The translations under genes were made by a program, and so were the position numbers. Under the pieces are notes generated by a model that ran no database searches, was not told the DNA's origin, and saw only the letters and a program-made list of their open reading frames with translations. Source: Synechococcus sp. MW101C3 (GTDB taxonomy: Bacteria; Cyanobacteriota; Cyanobacteriia; PCC-6307; Cyanobiaceae). Taken from it: 64,000 bases of DNA. The stretch covers positions 310,001 to 374,000 of the forward strand of contig NZ_NQKX01000001.1 in assembly GCF_002252635.1 (NCBI RefSeq). The letters are read 5' to 3'. Below are positions 63,205 to 64,000 of this stretch, piece after piece. How positions within the stretch are numbered: position 1 is the first letter of the stretch; each line of letters opens with the position of its first letter.

Positions 63205-64000
63205 GGGCGAGGCCGGCGGGATCGCTGAGCCGCCAGCGCCCCCCCTCGATCCGCAACAGTTCGCGGCAGTGGGCGCCTGAGAGCTGGGCCAACAGATCCT
63301 CGAGGTCGGCGTTGCTGAGGCCATGGCGGCGGGCCAGCTCGGCCATGGCCACCCCCTCGCGCCGCCGCAGCCCCACGATCATCAGTTCATCGAACGCCAT
63401 GCCGCCACCGCTGGGCTCAGTTGCCGGCTGGTCTGTTTCTGTGGCTTTGGGCTGTTCCATCCCCTCTGTCAACCAGGCGGCATAGGCCGCGCGGGTACGG
63501 GGCCGGGCCAGCCGCAGGCCGTAAGGCGCCGAGGTGGCACCCATGCCGAAGCCCCACCAACCCGCGCCGCTCCAGTACACGCGGTTATGGCGGGAAGCGT
63601 GGCCAGGCCTGGCGTAGTTGGAGATCTCGTAGTGGCCGTAGCCAGCCGCGCGCAGGCGCTCCCCGGTGAGATCCATCAGGTCGGCGCCCAGATCCGGCTC
63701 CGGCAGCTCCAGCTGGCCCTGCTGTTGCCGCCTGGCGAACACGGTGCCGGGCTCCACGATCAGGTCGTAGATCGAGAGGTGGGGCGGGCTCAGGGCAAGG
63801 GCCTGCTCCAGTTGCCCGCGCCAGTGGGCCAGGTCCTGCTGCGGCAGGCCCTGAATCAGATCCAGGCTCCAGCTGCGCAGGTCACCGTGCTGGCGCGCCT
63901 GCTGCAACCAGCTGGCCGCTTCCAACAGATCCCGGCGCCGGTGGCGCCGCCCCAGCCGCTCCAGCACCCCGTCATCGAAGCTCTGGCCCCCCAGGCTGAC
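63086..64000 (-). CDS. hemW: HemW-like radical SAM protein (coproporphyrinogen oxidase-like), 5' end outside window
   Basis: C-terminal part of a HemW/HemN-like protein, a heme chaperone family. The frame is open to the right edge; about 304 codons are visible, and SLGGQSFDDGVLERLGRRH is the first recognisable stretch. The radical-SAM Cys cluster lies beyond the window. Conserved parts: LDLIQGLPQQ, LSIYDLIVEPGTVF, GHYEISNYARPGHASRHN, NRVYWSGAGWWGFGMGA. The C-terminal 40 residues overlap panB tail-to-tail and are Pro/Ala-rich. Confidence 0.88.
   Translation of the reverse strand, partial: VSLGGQSFDDGVLERLGRRHRRRDLLEAASWLQQARQHGDLRSWSLDLIQGLPQQDLAHWRGQLEQALALSPPHLSIYDLIVEPGTVFARRQQQGQLELPEPDLGADLMDLTGERLRAAGYGHYEISNYARPGHASRHNRVYWSGAGWWGFGMGATSAPYGLRLARPRTRAAYAAWLTEGMEQPKATETDQPATEPSGGGMAFDELMIVGLRRREGVAMAELARRHGLSNADLEDLLAQLSGAHCRELLRIEGGRWRLSDPAGLALSNAVLRVMVEWWEQRASSLPSIGAGPAPPAGAHRSVAD

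Noticed and set aside
1-64000. CRISPR array, prophage, transposase, toxin-antitoxin or restriction genes
   Set aside because: No regular spaced repeat set and no product with motifs of these classes was found on either strand.

Overview
The window is a gene-dense (about 95 percent coding), high-GC stretch of a picocyanobacterial chromosome of the Synechococcus/Cyanobium type. The assignment rests on gene content and order: a ctaCDE cytochrome oxidase cluster divergent from ctaA-ctaB, ndhB, Vipp1, a Ycf46-type AAA ATPase, rpmH-rnpA-yidC, cyAbrB, DUF2808, DUF2232 and DUF4359 proteins, a class V L-cysteine/cystine lyase and ddl-ftsQ-ftsZ. No insertion sequence, prophage, CRISPR array or rRNA was found. 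Three tRNAs are present: Leu-CAG, Leu-CAA and His-GUG.

Layout. 1-8.1 kb: a DrrAB-type ABC exporter and heme A synthesis (ctaB, ctaA) on the minus strand, then aa3 oxidase (ctaC, ctaD, ctaE) and a cyAbrB regulator on the plus strand. 8.1-17.9 kb: HdeD-like protein, riboflavin synthase, a DUF151 nuclease overlapping a ferredoxin-domain aldo/keto reductase, then a minus-strand run topA, lipoprotein, DUF2232, cobT-like, Tat-lipoprotein solute-binding protein. 18-25.3 kb: ndhB coupled to an ABC ATPase, M23 peptidase, birA, aminotransferase, thioredoxin, vipp1, DUF721. 25.3-29.3 kb: two glycosyltransferases and an EamA transporter. 29.4-35.9 kb: sppA-aroH, DUF2808, then rpmH-rnpA-PH protein-yidC-yceD-ycf46. 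36-43.3 kb: D-lactate dehydrogenase-like protein, cysteine lyase, aquaporin, murE, glutaredoxin-like protein, yidD, rpsD with a clear terminator, trpC. 43.3-51.1 kb: lpdA, SpoU methylase, a small conserved protein, tRNA-Leu, murA, tRNA-Leu, argD, folC, pentapeptide protein. 51.2-56.8 kb: a minus-strand catabolic block (FAD oxidase, cytosine deaminase-like amidohydrolase, DUF4359, DUF1611, dipeptide epimerase-like enzyme) interrupted by a plus-strand tRNA-His. 56.9-64 kb: miaB, ddl, unknown, ftsQ, ftsZ, panB, and the 3' part of hemW.

Functionally, most genes are core housekeeping: respiration, peptidoglycan (murA, murE, ddl), division (ftsQ, ftsZ), membrane protein insertion (yidC, yidD) and cofactors (ribE, panB, folC, birA, cobT-like, heme A). 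The least ordinary part is the block around tRNA-His. There a DUF1611 gene and an enolase-superfamily epimerase overlap and could form a DgcN-DgcA type D-glutamate pathway. The DUF1611 reading frame ends inside the antisense of the tRNA and also runs through a strong terminator-like hairpin that serves that tRNA. A second theme is a set of short tandem duplications at gene ends (period 15, 20, 21 and 29 bp), one of which duplicates the ribosome-binding site and start codon of the cobT-like gene.
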